A DNA stretch of 32,163 bases from Candidatus Thorarchaeota archaeon. GTDB taxonomy: Archaea; Asgardarchaeota; Thorarchaeia; Thorarchaeales; Thorarchaeaceae. This document shows, one piece after another, positions 17,101 through 24,120 of this stretch. The first letter of the stretch is position 1; every line of letters begins with the position of its first letter. The position numbers and the translations under genes are program-made. Location: contig JAEOSL010000028.1 of NCBI GenBank assembly GCA_016840385.1, forward strand, positions 1 to 32,163, read 5' to 3'. The notes under the pieces are model-generated. The model was not told the origin of the DNA. It did not search any database and saw only the letters and a program-made list of their open reading frames with translations.

Positions 17101-18047
17101 CCTGTAATAAGATCGGTTTCAAGAGAGTCGCCATCATCATCAATGTCGTTTGCTAGGACTCCAGGTGCACTCACAAGTAGTGCTGTGTCTTGATCCATTG
17201 TGTAAGAGTCATCAATTGAAACTGGTGCTACGTTTGTTGGATAATCATCAAGATATCCCACTCCTAGCAATCCCTTATCATAATGTTCCCTAATTACACT
17301 ATGTTGCAAAACAGTGTTGTAGATTGCTACTTCATCAATCATACCTCGGAGAAAAGAGGGGGTTCCAGTCGTTACATCTGCTCCAATTATCACCCGACCT
17401 GTAGGTCCTGAGAAATGATCGTCGTAGTCGTGTATAAGTTGTTCATCACCATCAATATAGAATGCAATCGTGCGGGCTCCGGTGTTCACCACAACTGCTA
17501 CATGATGCCATGAATCAGCAGTTATTGTTGCATCAGAAGTGAAAGCGTTTCCAGGGAGTCCAGATTGTCTGTCAAAATAGAGATGGCCATCTTCTATTGC
17601 GAAACTATACATAGTATATGTAGAACTGTATGAATTTCTGAGGATGGTATGTAGACCGGATGTGTCCGTGAGATTTACCCAAGCTTCAATTGTGACATAA
17701 TTCATTGCATAAAGAGAAGTTGGAGAGAGAAAATCGACGAACTGGTTCGATAGGAGTTCTAAACCACTTCCTGCAATACCAGGTACCCACGTAGGACTGC
17801 CTGTGGTGAAACCGTCAACAAAAGGGTCAACACTATCATGAACGCTGGTACCATCGTTCTCATTTAATTCCCAATATGCCAACGTGCCAGGAAGAGCGAG
17901 AATAGTAGCAGTATCAAGAAAGCCTTCACTTTGTGTGGTCCCATCAGATATCACTGCGACAGGAACTAAATAAGGTGCAAAGGTCATAACTGTGAGAATA
18001 AGAGTGACAGAAGTCACTACAAGACCCATCTTTTTCTGCATAAGCAT
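14160..18047 (-). CDS. Secreted LamG / cadherin-like repeat protein, 1295 aa
   Basis: A signal peptide (LVVTSVTLILTVMTFAPYLV, ~9-28) is followed by a LamG/concanavalin-type jelly-roll (~55-262; VTIEAWVNL, SWHHVAVVVN, FYIDG, MIDEVAIYN). Then come five tandem cadherin-like/Big_9 repeats of ~94 aa starting near 274, 369, 466, 560 and 654, each with VLANDxD, GPxHGxL, DGSFxYxP and SFTYxVxDG. Two related Ig-like units follow (~755-930; ISIIYFGDGTD and ISIIYTGDLTD), then two more beta-sandwich domains, and a C-terminal domain (~1153-1295; GHNVYFAFRVYYSCKGNLKG, MRVDVFDNRRNRGKDAFQF) like the post-COAP-1 domain of secreted proteins. No C-terminal membrane helix, so it is secreted or non-covalently held. 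A purine-rich GGGAGAGAGAG precedes the ATG. Likely an adhesin or matrix protein. Confidence 0.85.
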   Translation of the reverse strand: MLMQKKMGLVVTSVTLILTVMTFAPYLVPVAVISDGTTQSEGFLDTATILALPGTLAYWELNENDGTSVHDSVDPFVDGFTTGSPTWVPGIAGSGLELLSNQFVDFLSPTSLYAMNYVTIEAWVNLTDTSGLHTILRNSYSSTYTMYSFAIEDGHLYFDRQSGLPGNAFTSDATITADSWHHVAVVVNTGARTIAFYIDGDEQLIHDYDDHFSGPTGRVIIGADVTTGTPSFLRGMIDEVAIYNTVLQHSVIREHYDKGLLGVGYLDDYPTNVAPVSIDDSYTMDQDTALLVSAPGVLANDIDDDGDSLETDLITGPSNGGLVLYPDGSFVYTPASGFVGFDAFEYRAFDGIDYSNAAIVTITVEAVNHPPVAVDDAYATDEDVSLSIPSPGVLANDYDPEPFDTISAELVTGPQHGSLMFHSEGNFEYIPGTDWFGIDTFTYRVFDGQVYGNEATVTITVNEVNDAPVAVDDAYSGLEDLEMAHNVLDNDYDLEGDSLEVTLVSGPAHGSLDIYPDGSFTYLPDSNRFGIDSFTYQVYDGQDYSSVATATLTIEGVNDVPVAVDDAQNGVEDLPLTYNTILANDYDLDGDTLQAYLVTGPSHGVLELLSTGMFTYTPNPNWFGDDSFTYYVFDGQEYSNVATVTITIIGVNDAPVASDLNYYAAESSTLSILSPEDILTLGVIDIDTASELLEVHLVDGPAAGTLTLNADGSFDYSVTGWFGTVTFTYRVFDGTDYSNTATVTIYDVGDDDTTGPEISIIYFGDGTDGSPGTWAVTVVDPESDIDWITVEIDGVVVGTTAGTYAVPNSLGIHSITVTAANADMDFGPDDQETSTLLDAVNIVDDDVTAPIISIIYTGDLTDINPGFWTVTASDLESGIYSIYVAIDGVFVGSAEGDYAVPSSLGIHFLNVTVSNNDIDRPYDQERQTDVVTAFIEESISYTEITYTGDISGVYSDPVYLEALLLDASDQSPIPGKTIMFTLGTRTAYAVTNADGVASVTIILDQEEGFYELVVSFAEDDDYLGSMSTTVFVILRECASTIYSGVTIVEVSEESITLMATVFDHADGYWGDVTHIYVTFTFYLSSDPLTPVHTTCPVRVQAIDVAGVGVATLEIPNLPEGDYLVTVSLLPEHNRYYCAPDSQAAAITIYEPERAFVKGVGVIKDAEGHNVYFAFRVYYSCKGNLKGFFVYSYRDGDWIHFMRSCDILGFSTDDNHGFFEANGTISSFNFKTYEMRCSDDKYRMRVDVFDNRRNRGKDAFQFSIFDNLGLVEYEAGFDPFGYLMKGCIVVKHYKKY

Positions 18048-18297
18048 GAATTCTCTCTCTCCCGGCTGCGATGATAATAACCACGAATTAATCCCGCAAC
18101 TTAATTCTGGGTGATATCAAGTTCTCTCACTCTCGCAACTAAGCTGATTATGCAAATTTCCATCTTATTAATGCTTACAATCAATAACGCGCAGTTTCAA
18201 CTACAGGTCATTTCTGTGTTCCACCCTTCTCCTGCCAGTGTCGCCACCTCCTTGCATTTCAAAGAAATACGAAAATTAGCAAGAGCTTTGTCAACGT

Positions 18298-18621
18298 TCA
18301 TCGGGATGGGATCCCTCCTATTGTCCGGGCTTCTTTCTCCTGTTTTATTACCGGTGCATCACTTCCAGCAACAGAGAGCGTTTCCACAGTTCTTACCACG
18401 GCAGGATCGTCATCACTCTCACAAGATTCATCACTGAAAATGATAAGGTCTGATTGGACAAAGTGAACAGCCGCGGACTCTCCAGAACCGGATGCTAGTT
18501 CTTTCTTGGAGAGTATGGATTTCCCTTGAGAAGAAGACATCTTCTTTCGGGCTTTCAGTCGCGCACGTCGATTGGTCGTTGCACGAACGACTGTTCTAGT
18601 CCACATACCTAATCCATTCAT
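18298..18621 (-). CDS. Possible small basic/acidic protein, unknown
   Basis: 107 aa from an ATG at 18621. The N-terminal third is basic (RRARLKARKKMSSSQGKS), the middle is Ser/Gly-rich and the region FSDESCESDDD is acidic. It contains one hydrophobic strand (AAVHFVQSDLIIF) and no recognised domain. It lies upstream of, and on the same strand as, the large secreted protein gene, with 250 nt between. Composition is consistent with a disordered protein, but also with a chance frame, so it is reported with low confidence. Confidence 0.35.
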   Translation of the reverse strand: MNGLGMWTRTVVRATTNRRARLKARKKMSSSQGKSILSKKELASGSGESAAVHFVQSDLIIFSDESCESDDDPAVVRTVETLSVAGSDAPVIKQEKEARTIGGIPSR

Positions 18622-18787
18622 AGTTATTCATACTGATGAGCGTATTTGAACTCGTAGCAATTTGGTTGAAACGTAGGTTAGATTTCAATGAATTCATTAC
18701 ATGCTTATTTTCAATGACGATTTTCGTAACCAACGCTGATTTTTGCGCATTTGATTCGATTATAGTACAATTTCAGAAGTTTAGGAA

Positions 18788-18826
18788 TTTAATAAAGAAA
18801 CCAACATGCAATTATTCGCAGGAGAT
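18788..18826 (+). promoter_or_regulatory. TATA-like box and ribosome binding site deciding the start at 18834
   Basis: TTTAATAAAG at 18788-18797 resembles an archaeal TATA box, and GGAGAT at 18821-18826 lies seven bases before the TTG at 18834. Together they support that internal TTG rather than the upstream ATG at 18636. Confidence 0.45.
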
Positions 18827-18833
18827 AATTGAA

Positions 18834-19517
18834 TTGGATCAACAGGTGTTCTTTGACACTCTGAGTCTCTTCATCAGGGACCGCGAAACGGTATATGGAA
18901 ATATCAAGAATGAAACAAATCTAAGGGAGTATGCAATCACAGCAATTCTTGCAACAACAATTTCATCTGCACTCTATGGGGCAACAATGGGGTTGTACGC
19001 AGGGGGTTTTCAAATTCTTTTTGATGCTGCAAAGATTCCAATGCTTCTCTTGATATCCCTCTTTGTATCCTTACCCACATTCTTTGTACTAAATGGTATA
19101 CTTGGTGGAGAGCTCAGTTTCAAGCAGATGTCCGTCCTGTTTATGATTAGTGTGACGGTCATGTCAGTAATGATGATAGCATTCCTTCCAGTTACCCTCT
19201 TTTTCACGTTAACAACCCCTGAGCGGACATTCGTCGCTTACGGTTTCACAGTCTTACTGAATGTCCTATTTTTCGCCATCTCAGGAGCAACTGCTGTAAT
19301 CTATCTAATGAACGGTTTCAACAAAATTCATGGAGAGAATAAGAAATGGGTACCAGCAATGCTGATTGGAAGTGCAGTACTTGCCTTTGTCGGGACTCAA
19401 CTCGCGTGGGTTATGCGTCCATACTTCCATACATCATTGACGTTCGTTGCACCCCCCGAAGGCAATTTCTATATTGCACTATTCAACTTGATTGCTCGTT
19501 TGATCATGGGTGGCTGA
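18834..19517 (+). CDS. Multi-pass membrane protein (Yip1-like fold candidate)
   Basis: 227 aa from the TTG at 18834. The frame is open further to 18636, but that part is not membrane-like and a GGAGAT site stands before 18834. After a soluble start (FFDTLSLFIRDRETVYGNIK) there are five or six membrane segments: AITAILATTISSALYGATM, PMLLLISLFVSLPTFFVLNG, VLFMISVTVMSVMMIAFLPV, FTVLLNVLFFAISGATAVIY, AMLIGSAVLAFVGTQLAWVM, and a last short one near the C-terminus. The Pro in the second and third helices and the loop GGELSFKQ resemble a bacterial/archaeal family loosely related to Yip1-type integral membrane proteins. Function unknown. Confidence 0.65.
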   Translation: MDQQVFFDTLSLFIRDRETVYGNIKNETNLREYAITAILATTISSALYGATMGLYAGGFQILFDAAKIPMLLLISLFVSLPTFFVLNGILGGELSFKQMSVLFMISVTVMSVMMIAFLPVTLFFTLTTPERTFVAYGFTVLLNVLFFAISGATAVIYLMNGFNKIHGENKKWVPAMLIGSAVLAFVGTQLAWVMRPYFHTSLTFVAPPEGNFYIALFNLIARLIMGG

Positions 19518-19582
19518 CAGCTGCATAGAGTCTGGATAAAGTTAGACATCAATTAGACAATCATTTGAGAGCATGTTGGATG

Positions 19583-19592
19583 TCCTTAAATA
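19583..19592 (+). promoter_or_regulatory. TATA-like box ahead of a long leader
   Basis: The AT-rich stretch around CCTTAAATACT resembles an archaeal TATA box and lies ~205 nt before the deoxyribosyltransferase-like start, implying transcription from about 19610-19615 and an unusually long 5' leader that begins with an imperfect hairpin (TGAGGT 19615-19620 with ACCTCA 19639-19644, plus GTTT/AAAC inside). Confidence 0.35.
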
Positions 19593-19797
19593 CTAGCATC
19601 AGATAACTGAAGTCTGAGGTTGTTTCTACACAAACCAGACCTCACAGAGTCATTTCCAGTGCCGTTTCTGGAAGCACTTCACTCTGGTGTCCAAGATTGT
19701 GCATCTTACAATGAACGGTGGATAATGGTACAAACAGATCTCAACCACATCAAAAATAAGAGGAGCATTCCTACCTTAGTGATTGGATGTCATTCCA

Positions 19798-20223
19798 ATG
19801 GGAAAGAAACTATACTGGGCTAATGCCCTCTTCTCAGATGCAGACAGGAAGTTCAATGAAGTAGAGGTCGCCAGAGTCCGTGCTGCAGGTTACACGATTT
19901 TCCTGCCACAAGAAGCATTCAGTGGTGATGCAGACCCAACCAACGAGGAAATATTCAGAGTAGACACCGAGGAGCTTCAATCATGTGATGCTATTGTGGC
20001 TTGTCTCGATCAATTTCCCATTGACAGTGGAGTGGCTTGTGAGATAGGAGTTGCCTACGGCTCCAATATTCCAGTCATTGGACTCTATACGGATATCAGA
20101 AGTAGAAGAAAGGGAGCAGGGAGGATGTACAAGAATCAATACGTCCTTGGAGCAATCGAAGCACGAGGAAAGATAGTCTACAGTGTTGAACAACTGCTGG
20201 AAACCCTTCCAAACTACATCTGA
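19798..20223 (+). CDS. Nucleoside 2-deoxyribosyltransferase-like protein
   Basis: 141 aa from ATG 19798 (an in-frame TTG at 19783 would add five residues). The family core is present: KLYWANALFSDADRKFN at the N-terminus, the PQEAF loop, an Asp in CDAIVACLD and the nucleophile motif DSGVACEIGVAYG with Glu82, followed by the IPVIGLYTDIR strand. These enzymes exchange or hydrolyse the base of deoxynucleosides through a glutamyl-deoxyribose intermediate; related family members act on nucleotides (as in Rcl) or belong to defence and sanitation systems, so the substrate is open. Length fits the family. It is followed by a convergent small gene with a 9-nt gap. Confidence 0.8.
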   Translation: MGKKLYWANALFSDADRKFNEVEVARVRAAGYTIFLPQEAFSGDADPTNEEIFRVDTEELQSCDAIVACLDQFPIDSGVACEIGVAYGSNIPVIGLYTDIRSRRKGAGRMYKNQYVLGAIEARGKIVYSVEQLLETLPNYI

Positions 20224-20232
20224 AAAATAATA

Positions 20233-20502
20233 TTACAAATCGAGCATATCTAGTGCAGTCTTGAGCCTCTGCTTGAATCCGTCGGGATCTTCACCATCAA
20301 GTTTCTTACGAACCATCTTCCAAGCGGCTGCACTATTTGGATAATCTACACTAAGCATATCATGAATTACTTCGTCTATTTTGTCTGTGTTCTCCTTGGT
20401 CACTTCTATCTCAAGTTCGGAGAATAATTGTTGCATCCTTGTATTCTTGAAGTATTTGGGATTTTTACGTTTAGGCATTGAATCCGTTGTCGTTTTTCCC
20501 AT
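20233..20502 (-). CDS. Small archaeal family protein, paralogue 1
   Basis: 89 aa from ATG 20502. Residues ~23-87 (MQQLFSELEIEVTKENTDKI, DMLSVDYPNSAAAWKMVRKK) align with the protein at 27402-27590 along its full length: a helix, IEV/IEIT-x-EN, D-x-x-IH, a Y-x-N/C-x-A/S-x-x-W-K motif and a final Lys-rich helix. The fold should be a short helical bundle. The family is uncharacterised as far as I can tell; the extra N-terminal tail (TTTDSMPKRKNPKYFKN) is basic. It lies downstream of the hotdog thioesterase on the same strand with 95 nt between. Confidence 0.7.
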   Translation of the reverse strand: MGKTTTDSMPKRKNPKYFKNTRMQQLFSELEIEVTKENTDKIDEVIHDMLSVDYPNSAAAWKMVRKKLDGEDPDGFKQRLKTALDMLDL

Positions 20503-20597
20503 TATTATTTCTTTTCCACGAGTAAATATCAGATGTGCTATCTAATGCAATCTTGAGAAGCTATAATTCACCAGAGAAAATATCGCCTAGAATTCTA

Positions 20598-21053
20598 TCA
20601 TTTGATGAAAATATCTGGATCAACACCTACTGTGACAATCTCTCCTGTAGCGCAGATAGTATCTCCTGAATATAGTTCACAATCAACAGTGATCCGATTT
20701 CCATCAACCTCTTTCACTCGAGCCCTTAGTGTAACGGGTTTGTCTAAAGGGGTAGGTTTCTTGAATTTCACAAATAGTGAGGCAGTAACATACATGAGAT
20801 TCTCATCTGCGCCTGCCATCTTCTTCGCTCCAGCATTTGCGGTTCCAGTGCCGTGACAATCGATGATTGTGGATATGATTCCGCCATTGAGAATCCCTGG
20901 GAATGCAAGATGATGCTCCTGAGGAACAAATGTAGCAACGGTTTCCTCATCTTCCCAGTAGCTCCCCAGTTTAAGCCCATGGGTGTTATTTTTACCGCAT
21001 CCCCAGCAGAAAGATGCAGCTTCTGGCCAATCATCTTGAATTGGAGCTTTCAT
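20598..21053 (-). CDS. Hotdog-fold acyl-CoA thioesterase (PaaI-like)
   Basis: 151 aa from ATG 21053. The frame is open to 21266, but members of this family begin with M-K-A/x-x-Q-D-x-x-P, as in MKAPIQDDWPEAASF. Motifs: FCWGCGKNNTHGLKL at the N-terminus, PGILNGGIISTIIDCHGTGT (hotdog helix with the usual H/N-G-G and an Asp), and FKKPTPLDKPVTLRARV in the second half. Such proteins hydrolyse acyl- or aryl-CoA thioesters as dimers or tetramers. Specificity is unknown. Its upstream gap (21054-21348, 295 nt) contains a perfect 9-bp dyad and no convincing gene. Confidence 0.8.
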   Translation of the reverse strand: MKAPIQDDWPEAASFCWGCGKNNTHGLKLGSYWEDEETVATFVPQEHHLAFPGILNGGIISTIIDCHGTGTANAGAKKMAGADENLMYVTASLFVKFKKPTPLDKPVTLRARVKEVDGNRITVDCELYSGDTICATGEIVTVGVDPDIFIK

Positions 21054-21127
21054 GGAATCACATCTTGCATAATCTCTTGTAAAGATAGTGCAATGGTCAG
21101 AGAGATTCCATACATTTCCGACGTAGT

Positions 21128-21154
21128 CACAGCCATGATTGCAGTGGCTGTGAT
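21128..21154. repeat. Perfect 9-bp inverted repeat
   Basis: TCACAGCCA (21128-21136) and TGGCTGTGA (21146-21154) are exact complements with a 9-nt spacer. It lies 75-101 nt upstream of the thioesterase start and ~200 nt beyond the end of the DUF1330-like gene, and could be an operator, an RNA hairpin in the leader, or a terminator. No T-run follows on the minus strand. Confidence 0.5.
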
Positions 21155-21348
21155 CATATCCATTTGATAGAACAAAGGTAGCAATGTTTATTGCATGTGT
21201 GAAGCAGTATCTTCTGAGAAAAGACTGGAACTCGATTGGGAGAGAAACAGGTTTCCAGTTACACATTGACTATCTGCATCTCAATACTGCGGGAGCAACA
21301 ATTGTCGCAGATCTGATTCAGAATTTTGTCACATCATATGACATCTAG

Positions 21349-22116
21349 TTAGTCTAACATGGGTGTGAACGCTAACACTTTGGTACTCTTCAAACCAGCA
21401 TCTCGATGAATGGCAACATCAACATTTTCCTTTACCTTAAACATTGATTCGAGTGCATCAAGAGTGTGATATCTCATGAAAGCAAATTCATGCCATTTTT
21501 CCTCCTTATTTCCAATCAAAACTGATTCAACTTTACCCATATATTCGATGATCCCACCCAGTTTTGCAACGGTCTTCATTACACGTTTTCCGTACAGATT
21601 GTATGCGTCCAACCCATCTTTTCCTTTCTTTCCATCGTATTCTTTGGGATATAACGGTTCATCATAATAATCTAGTAGGTTAACCATAACGATTGGATGA
21701 TCTTTGTGTTTTTCTGCAACTTGAGTATGTTGTTCCATTGTAGGGAGAATATCACTTTTAGGAATTCTATCAGAATCTATCTCTCTCTCAGCTATTTCAA
21801 TTGAGAATCTGGAAAATACGTATTTCATTAGAAATCGGATGAATCGCAGCTGGTTCTTTGACGTGGGTTTGACAGCAAGAAGTTTGATTTGTTCGAAGTT
21901 CTTTTCTCTGAACCTCTTAGTAGCTTGTTGTAGTTTGTGAATATCACCGTATTTGATTAAATACACAGAATCCCATTGTTCTTCATCTTTTCCTATCCAC
22001 TCAAGTCCATTCTGTCCAGACCAGAGAATTTTACCTTCTCCAATTGCAATTGAAGCATCTATTTCGGTGTCACCTTGTTTCAGAAATACTAGAATTGAGG
22101 AGGATTGTTTACTCAT
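21349..22116 (-). CDS. DUF1330-like protein with two alpha/beta-barrel domains
   Basis: 255 aa from ATG 22116 (an in-frame ATG at 22140 would add eight residues). The C-terminal half (~130-250; HPIVMVNLLDYYDEPLYP, YNLYGKRVMKTVAKLGGIIE, WHEFAFMRYHTLDALESMF) has the pattern of DUF1330, a dimeric alpha/beta-barrel fold. The N-terminal half (ILVFLKQGDTEIDASIAIGE, QWDSVYLIKYGDIHKLQQAT) has the same strand-helix rhythm and may be a diverged copy, making a pseudo-dimer. No enzyme activity is known for DUF1330 and catalytic residues cannot be named. Same strand as the GNAT gene, 95 nt downstream. Confidence 0.7.
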   Translation of the reverse strand: MSKQSSSILVFLKQGDTEIDASIAIGEGKILWSGQNGLEWIGKDEEQWDSVYLIKYGDIHKLQQATKRFREKNFEQIKLLAVKPTSKNQLRFIRFLMKYVFSRFSIEIAEREIDSDRIPKSDILPTMEQHTQVAEKHKDHPIVMVNLLDYYDEPLYPKEYDGKKGKDGLDAYNLYGKRVMKTVAKLGGIIEYMGKVESVLIGNKEEKWHEFAFMRYHTLDALESMFKVKENVDVAIHRDAGLKSTKVLAFTPMLD

Positions 22117-22211
22117 TTTGAACTCAATTGAACACCACATTATACAGCCTTATACGCATTTCGAGGTGAGTTCGAAATCACTCAATATTGCTCATATTGT
22201 TTAACATCTAG

Positions 22212-22754
22212 CTATTCAGGCGTGGAGCCAGGATTGCCCTTTCTCAAGTCTTGCCAATAGAAGACAACCGGAGCACTTCTATCAAAACCCACACTCTCGT
22301 ATGCCTTCCTTGCAGGGATATGCGGGTCATCTAGACCAGTTTCTACAAATGCTACATTGATACCCTCTTTTCTGAAGTAGTCGAGAACATATCGGTACAT
22401 GAATTTCCCTAAACCTTTTCCAGCATGTTGTGGGAGAATCCCATTGTTGTCAATGCTACCTAAACCTCGCTCACTGATGATCTTGAATGTAACAAAGCCA
22501 ATGATATCAGACCCCGTTTCCAATACCCAGACCCACTCGGGATGTTCAGCAAATAGATCTCTATTCTGTTTGGTCTTTCGTTCCTCCCAAGTCATAGTGG
22601 GGTTTCCAAGAACTTCACTAACCGATTCGCTCTGCATTGCAACCCAACTCTCATGAATTGCTGTATAGCAGATGACAGTAATCTCATCAATTTTTGGGAA
22701 ATCTTCAATCCTTGCAAATCGTAAGACCATACCATCTCGTTCAGTGACTATCAT
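22212..22754 (-). CDS. GNAT-family N-acetyltransferase
   Basis: 180 aa from ATG 22754. The acetyl-CoA pyrophosphate-binding motif A is QHAGKGLGKFMYRYV (Gln109-x-x-Gly112-x-Gly114), preceded by strand 4 around GLGSIDNNGIL and followed by INVAFVETGLDD and a motif B-like end (IPARKAYESVGFDRSAPVVF). WVLETGSDIIGFVTF is strand 2-3. The acceptor substrate is unknown; a small molecule or protein N-terminus are both possible. It is divergent from the M23-like gene, with a dyad (22779-22810) in between. Confidence 0.8.
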   Translation of the reverse strand: MIVTERDGMVLRFARIEDFPKIDEITVICYTAIHESWVAMQSESVSEVLGNPTMTWEERKTKQNRDLFAEHPEWVWVLETGSDIIGFVTFKIISERGLGSIDNNGILPQHAGKGLGKFMYRYVLDYFRKEGINVAFVETGLDDPHIPARKAYESVGFDRSAPVVFYWQDLRKGNPGSTPE

Positions 22755-22778
22755 ATTGAGTCATGAGGAAGTTGAATT

Positions 22779-22810
22779 TCTCACGTAATAATAATATTCA
22801 TCACGTGAGA
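22779..22810. promoter_or_regulatory. Inverted repeat in the GNAT / M23-like divergent promoter
   Basis: TCTCACGT (22779-22786) and ACGTGAGA (22803-22810) are perfect complements with a 16-nt AT-rich spacer; the right arm also forms the palindrome TCACGTGA. It lies 25-56 nt upstream of the GNAT ATG, where an archaeal repressor or activator would act; it could serve both genes. Confidence 0.45.
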
Positions 22811-22877
22811 TATTCACTTTGCGGCAGTCCCCATAATACTAATACCGTTAATTGTCTGAGAATGATTGGGTCGAGTC

Positions 22878-23582
22878 ATGAATAAGAAACTGAAGTTACT
22901 GCTTCTAATACCAATCCTAGTGATAGGAATCGTAGTGGGATATTCAAACGGGATGGGGATTCCTCTTAGAACTGCAGAACCGGATCTAGTATTTCCAATT
23001 CCTGAATCCGATAAGATTACACGACTCTCGGCATATCATACTCCAGATTGGGGAGAACCGGGAGTGTTCCATAATGGAATAGATCTGGTGATTTCAGAAA
23101 ACGTTACAATAATATCTCCGGACTTTGGTACTATTGTGTCATATAGCGAAAACGTCAATCCCTATGCAGGGAATATTCTTTTCGTGATTGCCATTGCTAT
23201 TAATTTAGCGTGGGAGGTTCATCTGGTTCTAGAACCAGGATTCCAAGATACAACGAACAATTCTCTCCAGAGCTCTCTCATCGATGTTACTGTTGGACAA
23301 CAAGTCGTTCCAGGAGATGAATTAGGAACTCTTCTCTTCAGTGAGCATTATCCCCATCTTCACTATATGTTACTGCATTTCGGTGTAGATGTTTGTGCGT
23401 ACAACTACTCGTCGCCATTAGCACAGATGACCTTCAATGATATAGCAACTGACTCAAACAGTACGATTCTATTTCCATACTCTGCCCCAAATCCAATATT
23501 ATCACCAGTAAGTCTCGTTATCATTGGAGGTTCAGTCATCTATCTTCTCATTGTGCTGGGTGTATTTCGATCCAGAAAATGA
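22878..23582 (+). CDS. Membrane-anchored M23 (LytM)-like metallopeptidase domain
   Basis: 234 aa from ATG 22878. A membrane/signal segment (LLLLIPILVIGIVVGYS, ~7-23) is followed by an M23-like domain: HNGIDL with His65 and Asp69 (HxxxD), strands TIISPDFGTIVSYS and NILFVIAI, VPGDELGTLL (the lipoyl-like turn before the last motif) and HLH at 160-162 (HxH). A second membrane helix (~210-229) ends in RSRK, so the domain faces outside. Zinc ligands appear intact. Bacterial M23 enzymes cut peptidoglycan cross-links; archaea lack murein, so the substrate must differ, for example an envelope glycoprotein, or the domain acts as a binding module. Followed by a hairpin terminator. Confidence 0.7.
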   Translation: MNKKLKLLLLIPILVIGIVVGYSNGMGIPLRTAEPDLVFPIPESDKITRLSAYHTPDWGEPGVFHNGIDLVISENVTIISPDFGTIVSYSENVNPYAGNILFVIAIAINLAWEVHLVLEPGFQDTTNNSLQSSLIDVTVGQQVVPGDELGTLLFSEHYPHLHYMLLHFGVDVCAYNYSSPLAQMTFNDIATDSNSTILFPYSAPNPILSPVSLVIIGGSVIYLLIVLGVFRSRK

Positions 23583-23583
23583 C

Positions 23584-23613
23584 TTGGATACATCGAAGAA
23601 GTTATGTATCTAA
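23584..23613 (+). terminator. Stem-loop after the M23-like gene
   Basis: TTGGATACAT (23584-23593) pairs with ATGTATCTAA (23604-23613) over 10 positions with one G-T wobble and a 10-nt loop, starting just after the TGA. No clean T-run follows. A palindrome AACAATTGTT lies just downstream (23616-23625). Confidence 0.4.
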
Positions 23614-23645
23614 TGAACAATTGTTAACATAGTGTCGTGTTATAG

Positions 23646-24041
23646 ATGAATAAGAAAAAGGATGAATGGGAAGTTACCTTATCACCAGAACAATTCAAGG
23701 TCCTTCGAGAGTGTGGCACTGAGCCACCATTCACAGGCAAGTATGTAAACCATAAAGATGACGGAATCTATGTCTGTGCAGGTTGTGGCAACGAACTCTT
23801 TTCTTCTGATACAAAATACGAGTCAGGAAGTGGATGGCCTAGTTTCTGGAATCAGACATCTGAAGACAGTACAGAGAGAAGAATCGACAATAGTTCAGGG
23901 ATGAAGAGAATTGAGATTGTCTGTAAGAAGTGTGGAGGTCATCTTGGACATGTCTTTGATGATGGACCCAATCCTACAGGTCTACGATATTGTGTGAACT
24001 CCCTAGCGCTTGATTTCAAATCTGAGGATAAGGAACAATAA
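23646..24041 (+). CDS. msrB: Peptide-methionine (R)-S-oxide reductase MsrB
   Basis: 131 aa, typical MsrB length. It has the zinc-binding pairs CAGC (Cys44, Cys47) and CKKC (Cys93, Cys96), the conserved SGSGWPSFW, GHLGHVFDDGP and the catalytic Cys116 in LRYCVNSLAL. It reduces the R-epimer of methionine sulfoxide in proteins; electrons normally come from thioredoxin. The usual resolving cysteine position in the middle of the protein is not evident, so recycling may use another thiol. Single gene in the cytoplasm, stop 80 nt before the AAC(3)-like start. Confidence 0.95.
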   Translation: MNKKKDEWEVTLSPEQFKVLRECGTEPPFTGKYVNHKDDGIYVCAGCGNELFSSDTKYESGSGWPSFWNQTSEDSTERRIDNSSGMKRIEIVCKKCGGHLGHVFDDGPNPTGLRYCVNSLALDFKSEDKEQ

Positions 24042-24120
24042 TCACTCTTTCAAAATCGCATCGTTCAATATCCTTTATTACAAACACAATCGGTTCCAAT
24101 TCACTCAGTGGGTGATACTA

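Noticed and set aside
18111..18437. A 108-codon plus-strand frame starting at GTG
   Set aside because: It overlaps the opposite-strand frame at 18298-18621, begins with no ribosome site, has a composition typical of antisense reading (His/Gln-rich end) and no domain.
19620..19823. A 67-codon plus-strand frame from TTG in the region before the deoxyribosyltransferase-like gene
   Set aside because: No ribosome site, overlaps the following gene by 26 bases in another frame and shows no family similarity; treated as leader.
21054..21266. N-terminal extension of the thioesterase frame by 71 residues (Cys/His-rich)
   Set aside because: The family begins at the MKAPIQDDW-type start, and the extension contains a perfect DNA dyad, more like a regulatory region; a decayed gene cannot be excluded.
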